Below are positions 18,674 through 29,600 of a DNA stretch of 64,000 nt, in pieces (within the stretch, counting starts at the first letter, position 1; each line of letters opens with the position of its first letter). The translations under genes and the position numbers were made by a program. The DNA lies in assembly GCF_002104455.1 (NCBI RefSeq), contig NZ_NBOC01000001.1, positions 434,001 through 498,000 of the forward strand, in the 5' to 3' direction. The DNA is from Colwellia chukchiensis (GTDB taxonomy: Bacteria; Pseudomonadota; Gammaproteobacteria; Enterobacterales; Alteromonadaceae). Below the pieces are notes generated by a model. It made no database searches. It was not told the DNA's origin and saw only the letters and a list, made by a program, of their open reading frames with translations.

Positions 18674-19807
18674 ATGAAAAACTTTAAATTAGGCTTAGTG
18701 ATCAACCCGATTGCTGGTATTGGCGGTAGCGTTGCTTTAAAAGGCAGCGACGGTGACGGTGTAGCGGAGCAAGCGAAAGCTCTGGGGGCAATAGCTAAAG
18801 CTAATGCTAGGGCTGCACTGGCGTTAGAGATATTGTTACCTTATCAAGCGAACATAACCATTTATACCGTCGCTGGCGAGATGGGTGAACAAACGGCAAA
18901 AGCGCTAGGTTTTGCCACGCAAGTTATTTATCAGCCCGATAGTGAACAAACCACAGCGCTTGATACCGAGCAGGCAGTACAGGCCTTAATGGCGCAAGAG
19001 GTTGATTTGTTATTATTTGCTGGTGGTGATGGCACGGCGCGTAATGTTTGCCATATTGTCGGTGATCGTTTCCCTGTGTTGGGCATTCCTGCTGGCTGTA
19101 AAATTCATTCTGGCGTTTATGCGATCACGCCAAAAGCGGCGGGTCGGGTGGTAGAGCTAATGGTGACTAATCAATTAGTCAGTTTAACCGATGCCGATGT
19201 CATGGATATTGATGAAAGCTTATTTCGTCAGGGCGTTGTTAAAGCGAAGCGCTTTGGCGAAATGCAGGTACCGTCAGAATTGCGCTATATTCAAGCGGTA
19301 AAGTCTGGCGGCAAAGAGTCAGATGAATTGGTTTTACAAGATATTGCCGCTGATATAATTGCGCGCATGGATGATGAGCTTTTCATTATTGGCTCAGGAT
19401 CAACCACGGCCTTTTTGATGGAAGAGTTAGCGCTAAGCAACACCTTATTAGGTGTTGATGCCGTATGTCAGCAAGAACTGATTAGCAATGACTTAACAGA
19501 GCCAGAATTATGGCAATTACTCAAGCAATACCCGCAAGATAAAGTGAAATTGGTGATCACACTGATTGGCGGACAAGGGCATATATTTGGTCGCGGCAAC
19601 CAGCAATTAAGCCCGCGCGTAATTCGCGCCATAGGCAAAGACAATATTTTAGTGATAGCCACGAAAACGAAATTAAATGCACTACAAGCAAGGCCACTGA
19701 TTGCTGATACCGGCGATAGTGAGCTTGATATCGACTTATCTGGGTATATCGCTGTTATAACGGGTTATAATGACCAAGTGTTATATCCGGTAGCAAGCCC
19801 GCAATAA
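18674..19807 (+). CDS. NAD-kinase-like protein (COG3199 family)
   Basis: A 377-residue protein of the 'ATP-NAD kinase family' (COG3199/AcoX-like). It has INPIAGIGGSVALKGSDG at the N-terminus, LLFAGGDGTARNV near residue 115 (the GGDGT diphosphate motif), IGSGSTT near 240 and a late LIGGQGHIFGRGNQQ. The fold is shared with NadK, but the domain is longer and the natural substrate is not settled. The true nadK is at 1829-2710, so this is a second, distinct enzyme. It lies between epmC and yfcL with a 16-bp upstream gap, so it is probably cotranscribed with epmC. Confidence 0.85.
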   Translation: MKNFKLGLVINPIAGIGGSVALKGSDGDGVAEQAKALGAIAKANARAALALEILLPYQANITIYTVAGEMGEQTAKALGFATQVIYQPDSEQTTALDTEQAVQALMAQEVDLLLFAGGDGTARNVCHIVGDRFPVLGIPAGCKIHSGVYAITPKAAGRVVELMVTNQLVSLTDADVMDIDESLFRQGVVKAKRFGEMQVPSELRYIQAVKSGGKESDELVLQDIAADIIARMDDELFIIGSGSTTAFLMEELALSNTLLGVDAVCQQELISNDLTEPELWQLLKQYPQDKVKLVITLIGGQGHIFGRGNQQLSPRVIRAIGKDNILVIATKTKLNALQARPLIADTGDSELDIDLSGYIAVITGYNDQVLYPVASPQ

Positions 19808-19874
19808 AAACTTACTTTAATAACCAATATTAGGCAACGTTGAGCCGCTTGCCTATAACGACGTGGAAGAAAAT

Positions 19875-20150
19875 ATGCAATTTAAAAACCTTACGGCTTT
19901 ATATGATTATCTAGATCAGCAAGTCGCACAAGATGTCAGTGCAGATGAACTTTTTGCTGGCAGTTACTTGCGTGGCTTTATTAGTTTAGCGGGCAGCGAG
20001 TATGGCGATGAGTCGCAACCATTAACGGCACAGTTGGCCGAAAATATCAGTGCAAAATTGCTAGCGGCACGCGGTGAGCTTAACCCGCAAGATAGACAAA
20101 TTGTGCAAAACTATTGGCAGCAATTACAAGTTGCGTTTAATCGCCAATAA
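19875..20150 (+). CDS. yfcL: YfcL family protein
   Basis: A 91-residue helical protein of unknown biochemical role that belongs to the YfcL family by the central DELFAGSYLRGFISLA and the C-terminal ELNPQDRQIVQNYW. A GTG four codons upstream (19863) is possible. I prefer the ATG at 19875 because GGAAGA sits just before it. It follows the NAD-kinase-like gene and is convergent with mnmC. Confidence 0.8.
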   Translation: MQFKNLTALYDYLDQQVAQDVSADELFAGSYLRGFISLAGSEYGDESQPLTAQLAENISAKLLAARGELNPQDRQIVQNYWQQLQVAFNRQ

Positions 20151-20222
20151 CATTATCACCTACTCTCTGCTGGTTTAAATAGCTTGTTGTTGCGCAGCGT
20201 GAAATCTTAATAATCCGCTATT

Positions 20223-20257
20223 GTGCAATCAAGCGCTTTGTTTTTACTTGATTGTAC
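20223..20257. repeat. Inverted repeat between convergent yfcL and mnmC
   Basis: An 11-bp stem (GTGCAATCAAG/CTTGATTGTAC, one G-T pair) with a 13-nt T-rich loop between two converging genes. It is probably a shared transcription stop, though there is no proper T tract. Confidence 0.5.
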
Positions 20258-20326
20258 AGTTGCAATAACGCCTGAACTACAAAAAGCTTAATTTAGCAAG
20301 CCGCCGTACTGAGTAGTTTATGGTGC

Positions 20327-22369
20327 CTAATCGGCTGCTTTTGTCGTACCGGATGAGTCAAATTTTCGACGAATAATATCGCGGATAATAAAGCGATTTG
20401 GTGCTAGGTTAAATAATTGCTCATTATTCAGTGGGTAAGGAGTGCCACAAATGTCAGCACTTAAAATTTCCGCGAGTAAAGGCGCACTACACAACCCTCG
20501 CGCACCGAGTCCGGTCAGCAAATAAAGATTATCAATGACAGGTGTGCTTTCATGGTAGCGCCAGTGCTTATCTTTGCTTAAGTGTGCGTACTGAGTTTTA
20601 TGGGCTTGAATGTCAGGCATAGCACCGACAACAGGTAAGTGATCAGGGGTCATGCAGCGTAATCGCGCTTTGCTACTTACAATGTCAGTAAGTTGCCATG
20701 AGCTAATACCTGGCAGGCATTTGTTAAGCATGTCGAGATTAAACTTGTCATCTTCAGCTTTACTCGTAATATCAAAGCTATCTTTTTGAAAAGTGGCGCC
20801 GATACAGTGCAGATTATTATTAGCGGGAGTTACATAGCCTTTATGGCAAATTACTGTGCTCAATTTTGCCATTTTTTCATTGCTAGCAAGATTACTTACT
20901 TGACCCCGTACCGAACTTAGCGGCATTTGCTTAATAATATTCAATGGGATACCTTGTGCTCCGCCACAATAAACCACGACGCTGGCGGTGTAGTCTTTTG
21001 TTGCACTGTGCAGTCGCCATTTACCGTTTGCTTGTTGGCTAATTTTATCGATATGGCAGCCTGTTTCGATTTTTAGCCTATGGGTAGCCTGTGCCGCGTT
21101 AAATATTTGTTTTACTAATTGTCCAGGGGCGAGCCAGCCGGCATTGGGAAAAAATAAGCCGCCGTCATCCAATGCGATATTAGCCAGTTGACTGGCTTGT
21201 ACTTTATTGACGCTGTGTACTAAGTCTTTTGGCCAAACACTGGTGTTGGCAAATTGTTGTTGTCGTTTTGTTAACGCCGGTTTATACGATATTTCCAATA
21301 AGCCACACCAGTCGTGATCAAAATCAAACCCTTGCGCCTTAATGTTTTTATAATACTGACACGCGTAATTGAATGCCTGTTGATAAAATAAACTAATATC
21401 ATCTGTCTGTTGATGGATCAGCGGGTATAAAGCGCCGATATGGTTACTTGAAGCCCCTTGCGCTACGCTAAAATCTTGACAGTAAACGCTTACTTTAACC
21501 CCTGCTTTTGTTAAAGCGTAAGCCGCGCACGCAGCAGCGATGCCACCACCAATAATGCTAACATGTTGAGGCTTCGCTATCATGGGGCGCTGTTGATAGC
21601 CTTTTCCTGAGTGCGGATTATGCTGAAAAATAGCGTGTAGCATTTCATTTTTTTTACCAAAAGCCGGGCGCTTTTCGACTCTAAAGCCGGCGGCAACTAG
21701 TTGACGCCTTACTTGGCCCGATACGGTAAAGGTAGCCAAGGTTGCTTGCTCTTTTGATAGTCGCGTAATTTGTTGAAAGAGTGCTGGCTGCCACATATCT
21801 GGATTTTTTGCCGGCGCAAAGCCATCGAGAAACCATGCATCGACAAGCGCTGAGTGTGGCTGGTTTTGGTGTGATAATAAGCTGGTTAACCCTTGGGTGG
21901 CATCTTTAAATATTAAGCTCAGGGTTACCGCGCCCTGAAAAAATGTTAAATCAATATCCTGATCCGGTTGCTCTGGGTACTGACTAATCAGTGCTTGACT
22001 CAGCTCGGAAAATTGAGGGAACAGCTTTAGCGATTGAGCTAACTGTGCCTTTGATAACGGGTACTTTTCAACACTAATGAAATGCAAATGAGTGCTTATC
22101 GCAGGGTTTGACTGATCTGTAGCTGATTTTTGCCAAATTTTCTTTAAAATATTTAGTGTTAACAAAAAGTTAAGGCCGGTGCCAAAACCGGTTTCAGCAA
22201 TGACGAAGGTTTTTGGACCTTTGGCTAGTCTGGCAGTAATATTGTTACCGTTAATAAATACGCATTCACTTTGCTGCGTTCCTTGGCTGATATCAAAATA
22301 AATATCATTAAATCGATTTGAATAAGGACTGCCATCGTGCTGAAAGCTAACCTTTGTTTGATCAATCAC
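20327..22369 (-). CDS. mnmC: Bifunctional tRNA mnm5s2U34 biosynthesis protein MnmC
   Basis: MnmC finishes the mnm5(s2)U modification of tRNA wobble uridine. The N-terminal domain (about 1-245) is the SAM methyltransferase, with [16 protein letters not shown], a [17 protein letters not shown] motif and [11 protein letters not shown]. The C-terminal domain (about 265-670) is the FAD oxidoreductase, with the dinucleotide fold [16 protein letters not shown] and the late [15 protein letters not shown]. The 680-residue length is normal. It is divergent from fabB, as in Escherichia coli. Confidence 0.95.
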   Translation of the reverse strand: MIDQTKVSFQHDGSPYSNRFNDIYFDISQGTQQSECVFINGNNITARLAKGPKTFVIAETGFGTGLNFLLTLNILKKIWQKSATDQSNPAISTHLHFISVEKYPLSKAQLAQSLKLFPQFSELSQALISQYPEQPDQDIDLTFFQGAVTLSLIFKDATQGLTSLLSHQNQPHSALVDAWFLDGFAPAKNPDMWQPALFQQITRLSKEQATLATFTVSGQVRRQLVAAGFRVEKRPAFGKKNEMLHAIFQHNPHSGKGYQQRPMIAKPQHVSIIGGGIAAACAAYALTKAGVKVSVYCQDFSVAQGASSNHIGALYPLIHQQTDDISLFYQQAFNYACQYYKNIKAQGFDFDHDWCGLLEISYKPALTKRQQQFANTSVWPKDLVHSVNKVQASQLANIALDDGGLFFPNAGWLAPGQLVKQIFNAAQATHRLKIETGCHIDKISQQANGKWRLHSATKDYTASVVVYCGGAQGIPLNIIKQMPLSSVRGQVSNLASNEKMAKLSTVICHKGYVTPANNNLHCIGATFQKDSFDITSKAEDDKFNLDMLNKCLPGISSWQLTDIVSSKARLRCMTPDHLPVVGAMPDIQAHKTQYAHLSKDKHWRYHESTPVIDNLYLLTGLGARGLCSAPLLAEILSADICGTPYPLNNEQLFNLAPNRFIIRDIIRRKFDSSGTTKAAD

Positions 22370-22451
22370 AATATTCCCATCTTTCGTTCGTTGTAAAAAA
22401 AAGTTATTTTATCAGTTATTACAATGGGCTGTCAGAGACTTTTAGTTGCTC

Positions 22452-22469
22452 AGTGTACAAGTGTACGCT
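22452..22469. promoter_or_regulatory. FabR-like operator upstream of fabB
   Basis: AGTGTACAAGTGTACGCT is an almost perfect palindrome of the AGCnnACA-NN-TGTnnGCT form bound by FabR, the repressor of unsaturated fatty-acid genes. It lies 71 bp before fabB, and a -10-like TATGAT follows at 22500-22505. Confidence 0.7.
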
Positions 22470-22539
22470 GGACAGACCAGTATAGCGGGCAAAAGTCTGT
22501 ATGATACGCCCAGATTTTTAATTGAATATGGTTATTTAG

Positions 22540-23754
22540 ATGAAACGTGTAGTTATCACCGGATTAGGTATTGTATCAAGTATTGGTAATGATGCAGAAG
22601 AAGTATTAGCGTCATTACAAACAGGACGTTCAGGTATTACCCGTGCCGAAAGTTTTGCCGAGAAAGGTTTACGCAGTCAAGTTTGGGGCAAGCCTGAAAT
22701 TACAGTAAAAGACCACATTGACCGCAAAGCATTACGTTTTATGGGTGAAGCATCTGCTTATGCCTATATCGCCATGGATCAAGCAATTAAAGATTCAAAA
22801 TTAAGCCCAGAGCAAGTGTCAAATATTCGTACCGGTATTGTGGCCGGCTCAGGTGGGGCGTCTTCTGAAAACGTGGTTAGCTCTGCTGACACTCTGCGTG
22901 AAAAAGGCGTTAAACGTGTTGGCCCTTATGCGGTGCCTAAAACCATGTCTAGCACTATCTCGGCATGTTTAGCGACCCCGTTTAAAATTCTTGGTGTTAA
23001 CTATTCAATTAGCTCAGCGTGTGCAACCAGTGCTCATTGTATTGGTCATGCGGCAGAGTTGATCCAGTTAGGCAAGCAAGATGTTGTATTTGCTGGCGGT
23101 GGCGAAGAAGTGCACTGGTCGTTAGCCATGATGTTTGATGGTATGGGCGCCTTGTCATCTAAATATAATGACACGCCAGAGCAAGCATCGCGCACCTATG
23201 ATGCCGACCGTGATGGTTTTGTTATTTCTGGTGGTGGCGGTATGGTGGTGGTTGAAGAACTTGAACACGCCTTAGCGCGTGGTGCCCACATTTATGCAGA
23301 GATTGTTGGCTATGGTGCAACCTCAGATGGCTTTGATATGGTAGCGCCAAGTGGTGAAGGGGCGATTCGTTGTATGCAACAAGCCATGCAAGGTGTTGAC
23401 GCTAAAGTTGATTATTTAAATACCCATGGCACATCGACACCTGTTGGTGATGTGAAAGAGCTTGGGGCTATTCAAGCAGTGTTTGGTGAAGACTCACCGG
23501 CGATCAGTGCCACAAAAGCCATGACAGGCCATGCCTTAGGGGCGGCAGGGGTACATGAAGCGATTTATTCATTGCTGATGATGGAGCATAATTTTGTTGC
23601 GCCATCAATTAATGTCAACACCTTGGACGAGCAAGCACAAGGTTTAGATATAGTGACAGAAAAGCGTGATAGTGAGCTTAACTTAGTGATGTCAAATAGC
23701 TTTGGTTTTGGCGGCACTAATGCCACTTTATTGATGCAAAAATATAAAAGCTAA
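22540..23754 (+). CDS. fabB: 3-oxoacyl-ACP synthase I (FabB)
   Basis: FabB condenses malonyl-ACP with acyl-ACP and is needed for elongating unsaturated fatty acids. The 404-residue product has nucleophile C161 in [12 protein letters not shown] and active-site histidines in [11 protein letters not shown] (near 296) and [10 protein letters not shown] (near 331). The FabR-like operator upstream and the mnmC neighbour identify it as FabB rather than FabF. A different ketosynthase gene lies at 41108-42319. Confidence 0.95.
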   Translation: MKRVVITGLGIVSSIGNDAEEVLASLQTGRSGITRAESFAEKGLRSQVWGKPEITVKDHIDRKALRFMGEASAYAYIAMDQAIKDSKLSPEQVSNIRTGIVAGSGGASSENVVSSADTLREKGVKRVGPYAVPKTMSSTISACLATPFKILGVNYSISSACATSAHCIGHAAELIQLGKQDVVFAGGGEEVHWSLAMMFDGMGALSSKYNDTPEQASRTYDADRDGFVISGGGGMVVVEELEHALARGAHIYAEIVGYGATSDGFDMVAPSGEGAIRCMQQAMQGVDAKVDYLNTHGTSTPVGDVKELGAIQAVFGEDSPAISATKAMTGHALGAAGVHEAIYSLLMMEHNFVAPSINVNTLDEQAQGLDIVTEKRDSELNLVMSNSFGFGGTNATLLMQKYKS

Positions 23755-23780
23755 GTTAACCCCCGTTTTAACTCACTTTT

Positions 23781-23810
23781 AAACAAGCCGCTAATTTTAG
23801 CGGCTTGTTT
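23781..23810 (+). terminator. fabB terminator
   Basis: Perfect 13-bp stem AAACAAGCCGCTA/TAGCGGCTTGTTT with a 4-nt loop, 27 bp after the fabB stop. Confidence 0.8.
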
Positions 23811-24153
23811 GTTTATTGCTTGTTTAGTTTTGTTCTTTTTATTTGAGTTCTTGGTTACAATAGTGCGCCTATCCGGCTTAATTAACGGATATAAGCGTAG
23901 CTGCCTTGACCATCGATTATTACTTGTGATGAGTTAGGTCAGTATTTATCTTAGGCTATTTAAACATTTTTCAAAGCGCAATTAACCACTTCAAAAATTA
24001 AGCGAGTTAGCCGCTGCTTCATGACTAAGTTTTGTTAATCAATAAGCCATGCACAATATTGCTCTATCAGGTCTGAGTAGGAAAGTTATGATCAACAATG
24101 CCGCTTATAACTGATGAAATAAGATGATAATTTGACGCTCAAGGATGCGTACA
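23811..24153. other. Intergenic region upstream of pdxB
   Basis: About 340 bp without a supported frame or RNA gene. A TACAAT -10-like hexamer followed by GTGCGCC occurs near 23856, far from pdxB. This would give a leader of nearly 300 nt, or a small transcript of unknown nature. Confidence 0.35.
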
Positions 24154-25281
24154 ATGAATATTTATTATGATGAAAATATGCCATTTGCTGCCGAGTTTTT
24201 TGCAGAGCTTGGCACTTTAACCGCGTTTTCCGGTCGATGTTTACAAGCCCAAGATATCAGTGATGCCGACGTATTGTTGGTTCGTTCCATTAGCCAAGTC
24301 AATCAGGCGTTATTAAAAGATAATCAGCGGTTACGTTTTGTTGGCACAGCGACCATAGGTGTTGATCATATTGATCAAGCCTATTTAGCCGCTCGCAATA
24401 TTCAATTTTCTTCAGCGCCCGGCTGTAATGCGGTGTCAGTTGCTGAATATGTGTTAAGCGCGTTAGTGGTATTGGCTGAGCGCTATTTATTCACGCTAGC
24501 GGATTTAACTGTCGGCATTGTTGGTGCGGGTAATACCGGCTCAAGACTCAGTGAAAAGCTAAGTGCATTAAATATTAAGCATGTATTGTGTGACCCTATC
24601 TTGGCGCAAAACCCCGATGACCAACGACAGTATGTCACGCTTGAGCAAGCGCTAGAGTGCGATGTGGTGTCACTGCATGTGCCGTTAACACGCGCCGGCG
24701 AGCACGCCACCTATCATTTATTAGATGCCGAGCGGTTGGCAAAACTTAGTGATCAGCAAATACTGATTAATGCCTGTCGCGGTGAAGTTATCGATAATGC
24801 TGCCTTGTTAAAGTTGAAGCAACAAGGACAGGGTGTGAAGCTAGTATTGGATGTTTGGGAGCATGAACCTGACATTTTAATGCCCTTAATTGATTATTGT
24901 GAGATCAGCACCGCCCATATTGCTGGTTATAGCTTAGAAGGAAAAGCTCGTGGCACAGAAATTTTGTATCGGGCATTATGCAAACAGCTTGCTATTTTAC
25001 CCAATAAGCAGTTGAAAGACTTTTTGCCGGTGCCGGCAATTAGCAGCGTAAAAATAAATTCACCGATTGATGAATTACTACTAAACCAACTGGTAAAAAT
25101 GGTATACGATGTCAGGCGAGACGATGCAATTTTTCGTCAACAAATTAATACTCAAGGCTTCGATTATATCAGGAAAACCTACCCAGCTCGCAGGGAGTTT
25201 TCATCATTATCCGTGGCCTTGAATAATTCATTGAATCTAGCGATGCCCAATCAGCTAGGATTCAACTTTAATATTCAATAA
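24154..25281 (+). CDS. pdxB: Erythronate-4-phosphate dehydrogenase
   Basis: PdxB oxidises 4-phosphoerythronate in pyridoxal 5'-phosphate synthesis. The 375-residue D-2-hydroxyacid dehydrogenase shows the N-terminal YYDENMPFA typical of PdxB, the Rossmann motif GIVGAGNTGSRL, the catalytic Arg in NACRGEVID and a His in STAHIAGYSLEGK. The C-terminal dimerisation domain is present. I chose ATG 24154 because AAGG (24141-24144) is 9 nt upstream; the ATG at 24145 would touch that site. asd follows after 12 bp, so they form one operon. Confidence 0.94.
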   Translation: MNIYYDENMPFAAEFFAELGTLTAFSGRCLQAQDISDADVLLVRSISQVNQALLKDNQRLRFVGTATIGVDHIDQAYLAARNIQFSSAPGCNAVSVAEYVLSALVVLAERYLFTLADLTVGIVGAGNTGSRLSEKLSALNIKHVLCDPILAQNPDDQRQYVTLEQALECDVVSLHVPLTRAGEHATYHLLDAERLAKLSDQQILINACRGEVIDNAALLKLKQQGQGVKLVLDVWEHEPDILMPLIDYCEISTAHIAGYSLEGKARGTEILYRALCKQLAILPNKQLKDFLPVPAISSVKINSPIDELLLNQLVKMVYDVRRDDAIFRQQINTQGFDYIRKTYPARREFSSLSVALNNSLNLAMPNQLGFNFNIQ

Positions 25282-25293
25282 AGAGAGAGGAAC

Positions 25294-26319
25294 ATGGCAC
25301 AGAAATTTGATGTTTGCGTATTAGGTGCAACAGGCTTAGTTGGTAAAACTATCATTGAAATACTTGAACAACGCGACTTTCCCATAAATAAACTTTATCC
25401 ATTGGCGAGTGCTCGCTCTGCGGGTGGCTTTATCGAGTTTAACGGCGAAAGTATTGAAGTATTAGATGCCGACAATTTTGATTGGAGCCAAGCGCAAATA
25501 GGCTTCTTTTCTGCTGGTGGTGCTATATCGGCCAAATATGCGCCTATAGCCGGTGATGCTGGCTGTATTGTCATCGATAATACTTCAGAGTTTCGTTACG
25601 ATGCAGATGTACCCTTAGTGGTGCCAGAAGTTAATCCACAAGCGCTGGCGGAATACCGTAACCGTAACATCATTGCCAATCCAAATTGTTCTACCATACA
25701 AATGCTCATGGCGTTAAAGCCTATTTATGATGAAGTGGGTATTTCACGCGTTAATGTTAGCACGTATCAGTCGGTGTCAGGTGGTGGTAAAGAAGCCATG
25801 GATGAATTAGCGAAGCAAACCTCAGATTTATTATGTGGTAAGCCCGTGGAATCGAAAAACTTTTCACGTCAAATTGCCTTTAATGTCATTCCACAAATTG
25901 ATGTGTTTCTTGAAAATGGCTACACCAAAGAAGAAATGAAAATGGTCTGGGAAACCAAAAAAATATTAGGTGATGACAATGTGTTAGTTAACCCTACCGC
26001 GGTGCGTGTGCCTGTTTTCTTTGGTCATGGCGAATCGCTTCACATTGAAACCAATGCACCAATTTCTGCAGAAGCAGTAAAAGAGTTGTTAAGCAATGCT
26101 CCGGGCTTAGTGGTTTGTCATAATGATGAAGACTTCCCAACCCAAATTGGTGATGCTAGCGGCAAAGATGAAACTTATGTTGGCCGTATTCGTGAAGATA
26201 TTAGCCATAACAGTGGTATTAATATGTGGATAGTGGCAGATAATGTGCGAAAAGGGGCAGCCACTAATAGCGTGCAAATTGCAGAATTGCTCATCAAAGA
26301 CCACCTTAGTGAATATTAA
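25294..26319 (+). CDS. asd: Aspartate-semialdehyde dehydrogenase
   Basis: The enzyme makes aspartate semialdehyde for lysine, diaminopimelate, threonine and methionine synthesis. The 341-residue product has the NADP motif GATGLVGKTI, the nucleophile C132 in NPNCSTIQ and the catalytic region VPVFFGHGESLHIE. In Escherichia coli this locus holds the paralogue usg. Here the active-site Cys and His are intact, so I read it as a working Asd. fimV and truA follow, as in Pseudomonas. Confidence 0.93.
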   Translation: MAQKFDVCVLGATGLVGKTIIEILEQRDFPINKLYPLASARSAGGFIEFNGESIEVLDADNFDWSQAQIGFFSAGGAISAKYAPIAGDAGCIVIDNTSEFRYDADVPLVVPEVNPQALAEYRNRNIIANPNCSTIQMLMALKPIYDEVGISRVNVSTYQSVSGGGKEAMDELAKQTSDLLCGKPVESKNFSRQIAFNVIPQIDVFLENGYTKEEMKMVWETKKILGDDNVLVNPTAVRVPVFFGHGESLHIETNAPISAEAVKELLSNAPGLVVCHNDEDFPTQIGDASGKDETYVGRIREDISHNSGINMWIVADNVRKGAATNSVQIAELLIKDHLSEY

Positions 26320-26354
26320 CCTAAGTTAAGTTGCCGATTTATTAAAGAAAAATT

Positions 26355-26388
26355 AAAACCCGTCGTTATAATAAACGATGGGTTTTTT
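26355..26388 (+). terminator. asd terminator
   Basis: AACCCGTCGTT/AACGATGGGTT stem (one G-T pair) with a 7-nt loop and a T run, about 35 bp after the asd stop. Confidence 0.85.
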
Positions 26389-26606
26389 GTTTTTAGATAC
26401 TGACAATTTCACTGCATTGCTATGACTAATTTCAATTTAGCGATATGATAGTTTTACTGCAACAGTTGGCAATTTGCGCAACAAATAGCATTATTTATGC
26501 AAGCAGGTAAAGCAAATTAACTTATTGGAATAATTTTTGCTTCGCATTCACCTGACTTGGACTCGTCAATCTACTGGCGAATAATTATTATAAATAGGAA
26601 TTTTTA

Positions 26607-29600
26607 ATGCAAAAAATTTTACGCCTGTGCCTATGGCAGGTACTTTTTATTAGCATTAGCTGTTTTAGTCTACCTATTTCCGCAGAAGAAAGCGGTATAC
26701 GCATTCGCGGTCCAAAAGCAAGCGATGCCTTCCCTTATGATCGCTATGGACCGATAACAGGTAAAGATACCCTGTGGAATATTGCCTTAAAAGTTCGACC
26801 TGATCCGCGTTTTTCGGTATACCAAGTAATGCAGGCACTATTTGAAACCAACCCAGACGCCTTCAAAGAAAATAACTTCAATCATATGGTGAGTGGTCAG
26901 TATTTAAAGATCCCAACCATTGACGTTATTAGAGCTATTAATCCAGAAATTGCCCAGCAAAAATCTCGTCAAGATGATCAAATGTGGCAGAAAAAAGTGG
27001 TAAAAGTGGCGGCAAAAAAACCACAAACACCAGCACAAATATCCGTTAATAAACAAGACTTAGAAGCGGCTAAGTCAGAAATCAATGTGCAACTTCAAGC
27101 CATTGACAGCACGCAACAACAAAGGCTTGCCACCATTCAAAACGATGTTTTAGATTCCATTGATGGTTTGCAGAGCTTATTAAAAGAAAACGAAGCTTTA
27201 CGCCAACGCCTTGGTCGATTTAATGACCAACTTGATGTTATGCAGCAAGAAGTTGCCAAGGGCAAAGAGATCAAGCTGCAAATGGATAACATGTTAGCCT
27301 TGCAGCAAGAGCTATTGGCCAAAGCTGAGGCCAGAGAGCAAGCATTATTATTAGCGAAACAAAAAGCTGAACTAGAACAAAATAGTTTAATGTCAAGCGC
27401 TTGGTTTGTTGCACTGATGGCGACGTTGCCAGCCGTGCTTGTATTGTCAATTATTGCTTGGCTTTGGCGAAAAAGAGCGAGCAAAACCCATGACAATGAC
27501 AATAAAGACAGCAAAGCACCCGCAGCGCCCGCAGCGGAAACCGAAAATAAAGCCACAGCGGTAGCTGATAACGATGAGGATAAACTCGCCCTTGATGATG
27601 ACTTAGACTTGGGCGATGAGTTAACACTTGATGATGAACTGGCAATCGACTTATCAGAAATAGATGACGCAGATGAAGATCTATTCTCAGATAGTCTAGA
27701 CAGCGCTGATGATGATGTTATAGCACTAGATGATGACCTAGATGACTTAGATGATCTTGAAGATATTTCTTTAGATACCATAGCGTTAGATGAAAGTTTA
27801 GAAGAAGATGATGTTTTAGAAGGTGGGCAGTTAAATCAAGATGACTTAGATTCTTTATTTGCCGGCTTAGAAGATGAGCCGAGCGAAGATGAGCAAGATG
27901 AAGCCATTATTGCGAGCCCTGAACAAAGTGCGCTAGCAGACGAAGCAGATGAAAGCACAGTAGTACCGGAAAATGCCGTTGAAGATATCGACGCCTTGTT
28001 AGATGCCGCAAGTGAAGAAGTTGATAGCGCTGCATCATTTGCGGCTAATCAAGATGAAGGTAACAATAACGCCGATCAGCCAGAAATTTCAGATCCCGAT
28101 GATATTGATGCTTTGCTAGATGTAGCAAGTGAAGAAGTCGAGAATGCAGAATCGTTAGCCGATAATCAAAAAGACGATAATAACGCTGATCAACAAGAAA
28201 TTTCAGACCCCGATGATATCGACGCCTTATTAGACGCCATTGGCACAACCAGTGCAGACGATAGCAAGCAGGACAATGATGCCAGCCTAGTTGAAGATAG
28301 CAATGAGGACGAGCAACAAGAAATTTCAGACCCCGATGATATTGACGCCTTATTAGACGCCATTGGCACTACCAGTGCAGACGATAGCAAGCAGGACAAT
28401 GATGCCAGCCTAGTTGAAGATAGCAATAAGGATGAGCAACAAGAAATTTCAGACCCCGATGATATTGACGCCTTATTAGACGCCATTGGCACAACCAGTG
28501 CAGACGATAGCAAGCAGGACAATGATGCCAGCCTAGTTGAAGATAGCAATGAGGATGAGCAACAAGAAGTTTCAGACCCCGATGATATCGACGCCTTATT
28601 AGACGCCATTGGCACAACCAGTGCAGACGATAGCAAGCAGGACAATGATGCCAGCCTAGTTGAAGATAGCAATGAGGATGAGCAACAAGAAGTTTCAGAC
28701 CCCGATGATATCGACGCCTTATTAGACGCCATTGGCACAACCAGTGCAGACGATAGCAAGCAAGAAAATGATGTCAGCCTAGTTGAAGATAGCAATGAAG
28801 ATGTGCAACAAGAAGTTTCAGACCCCGATGATATCGACGCCTTATTAGACGCCATTGGCACAACCAGTGCAGACGATAGCAAGCAAGAAAATGATGCCAG
28901 CCTAGTTGAAGATAGCAATGAGGATGTGCAACAAGGAGTTTCAGACCCCGATGATATCGACGCGTTATTAGATGTAGATAATGATGACGAGGCTGCGGCC
29001 ACTTCTAATGAAGAAAATACCCATAAGCCAGCAGCTGAAAACTCTCAGCGCATTGATAACTTTACTGATGAATACGTGCAATCTTTTATCGATACTGACT
29101 TTTCCGAGTTACGAGATAATGAAGCCGGTGACGAGGCTACAAACCTAACATCAGCTAGTGAAGAGACTAGTCTTGCCGATGATTTTGATATAGATGCCTT
29201 AATCGATGAAGTTAATCAAGACCAACAAGATGACACTGCGCTAGACCTAGACATAGGTGACGAGCTTCTTGACACCGATTTAGCGAATGAAGCGCAGTCA
29301 GAAGAAGATTCGAGCGTTATTGACGATGAAACACTAGCGGCATTATCAGGTGATTTTGATGAGTCAACCTTAGCGCAGCTACTCGATGAAGAAAAAGCAC
29401 CAGAAGGCCTAGTGGATAACTCACTAGATTTTAATGACAGCACGGTATTAGCGGATCTACTGGCCGATGATTTAGATGGCAATATTGAGGCCGATGAAGC
29501 TGCGGAAGCGCCTAAAGACAACGTCGAAGAGGCCGAAGGCATTAAAGAGCTTGATAACCTAGACTTTGATGACTTATTGGCCAATATAGAACAAGAAACT

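Noticed and set aside
28191-28970. Possible CRISPR-like array
   Set aside because: Repeats are 123 bp, directly adjacent without spacers, in frame and coding; there are no cas genes.
28190-29002. A 270-codon minus-strand frame rich in serine with its own repeats
   Set aside because: It is the mirror of the acidic fimV repeats (Asp/Glu codons read backward give Ser-rich frames), with no start signal and no plausible protein.
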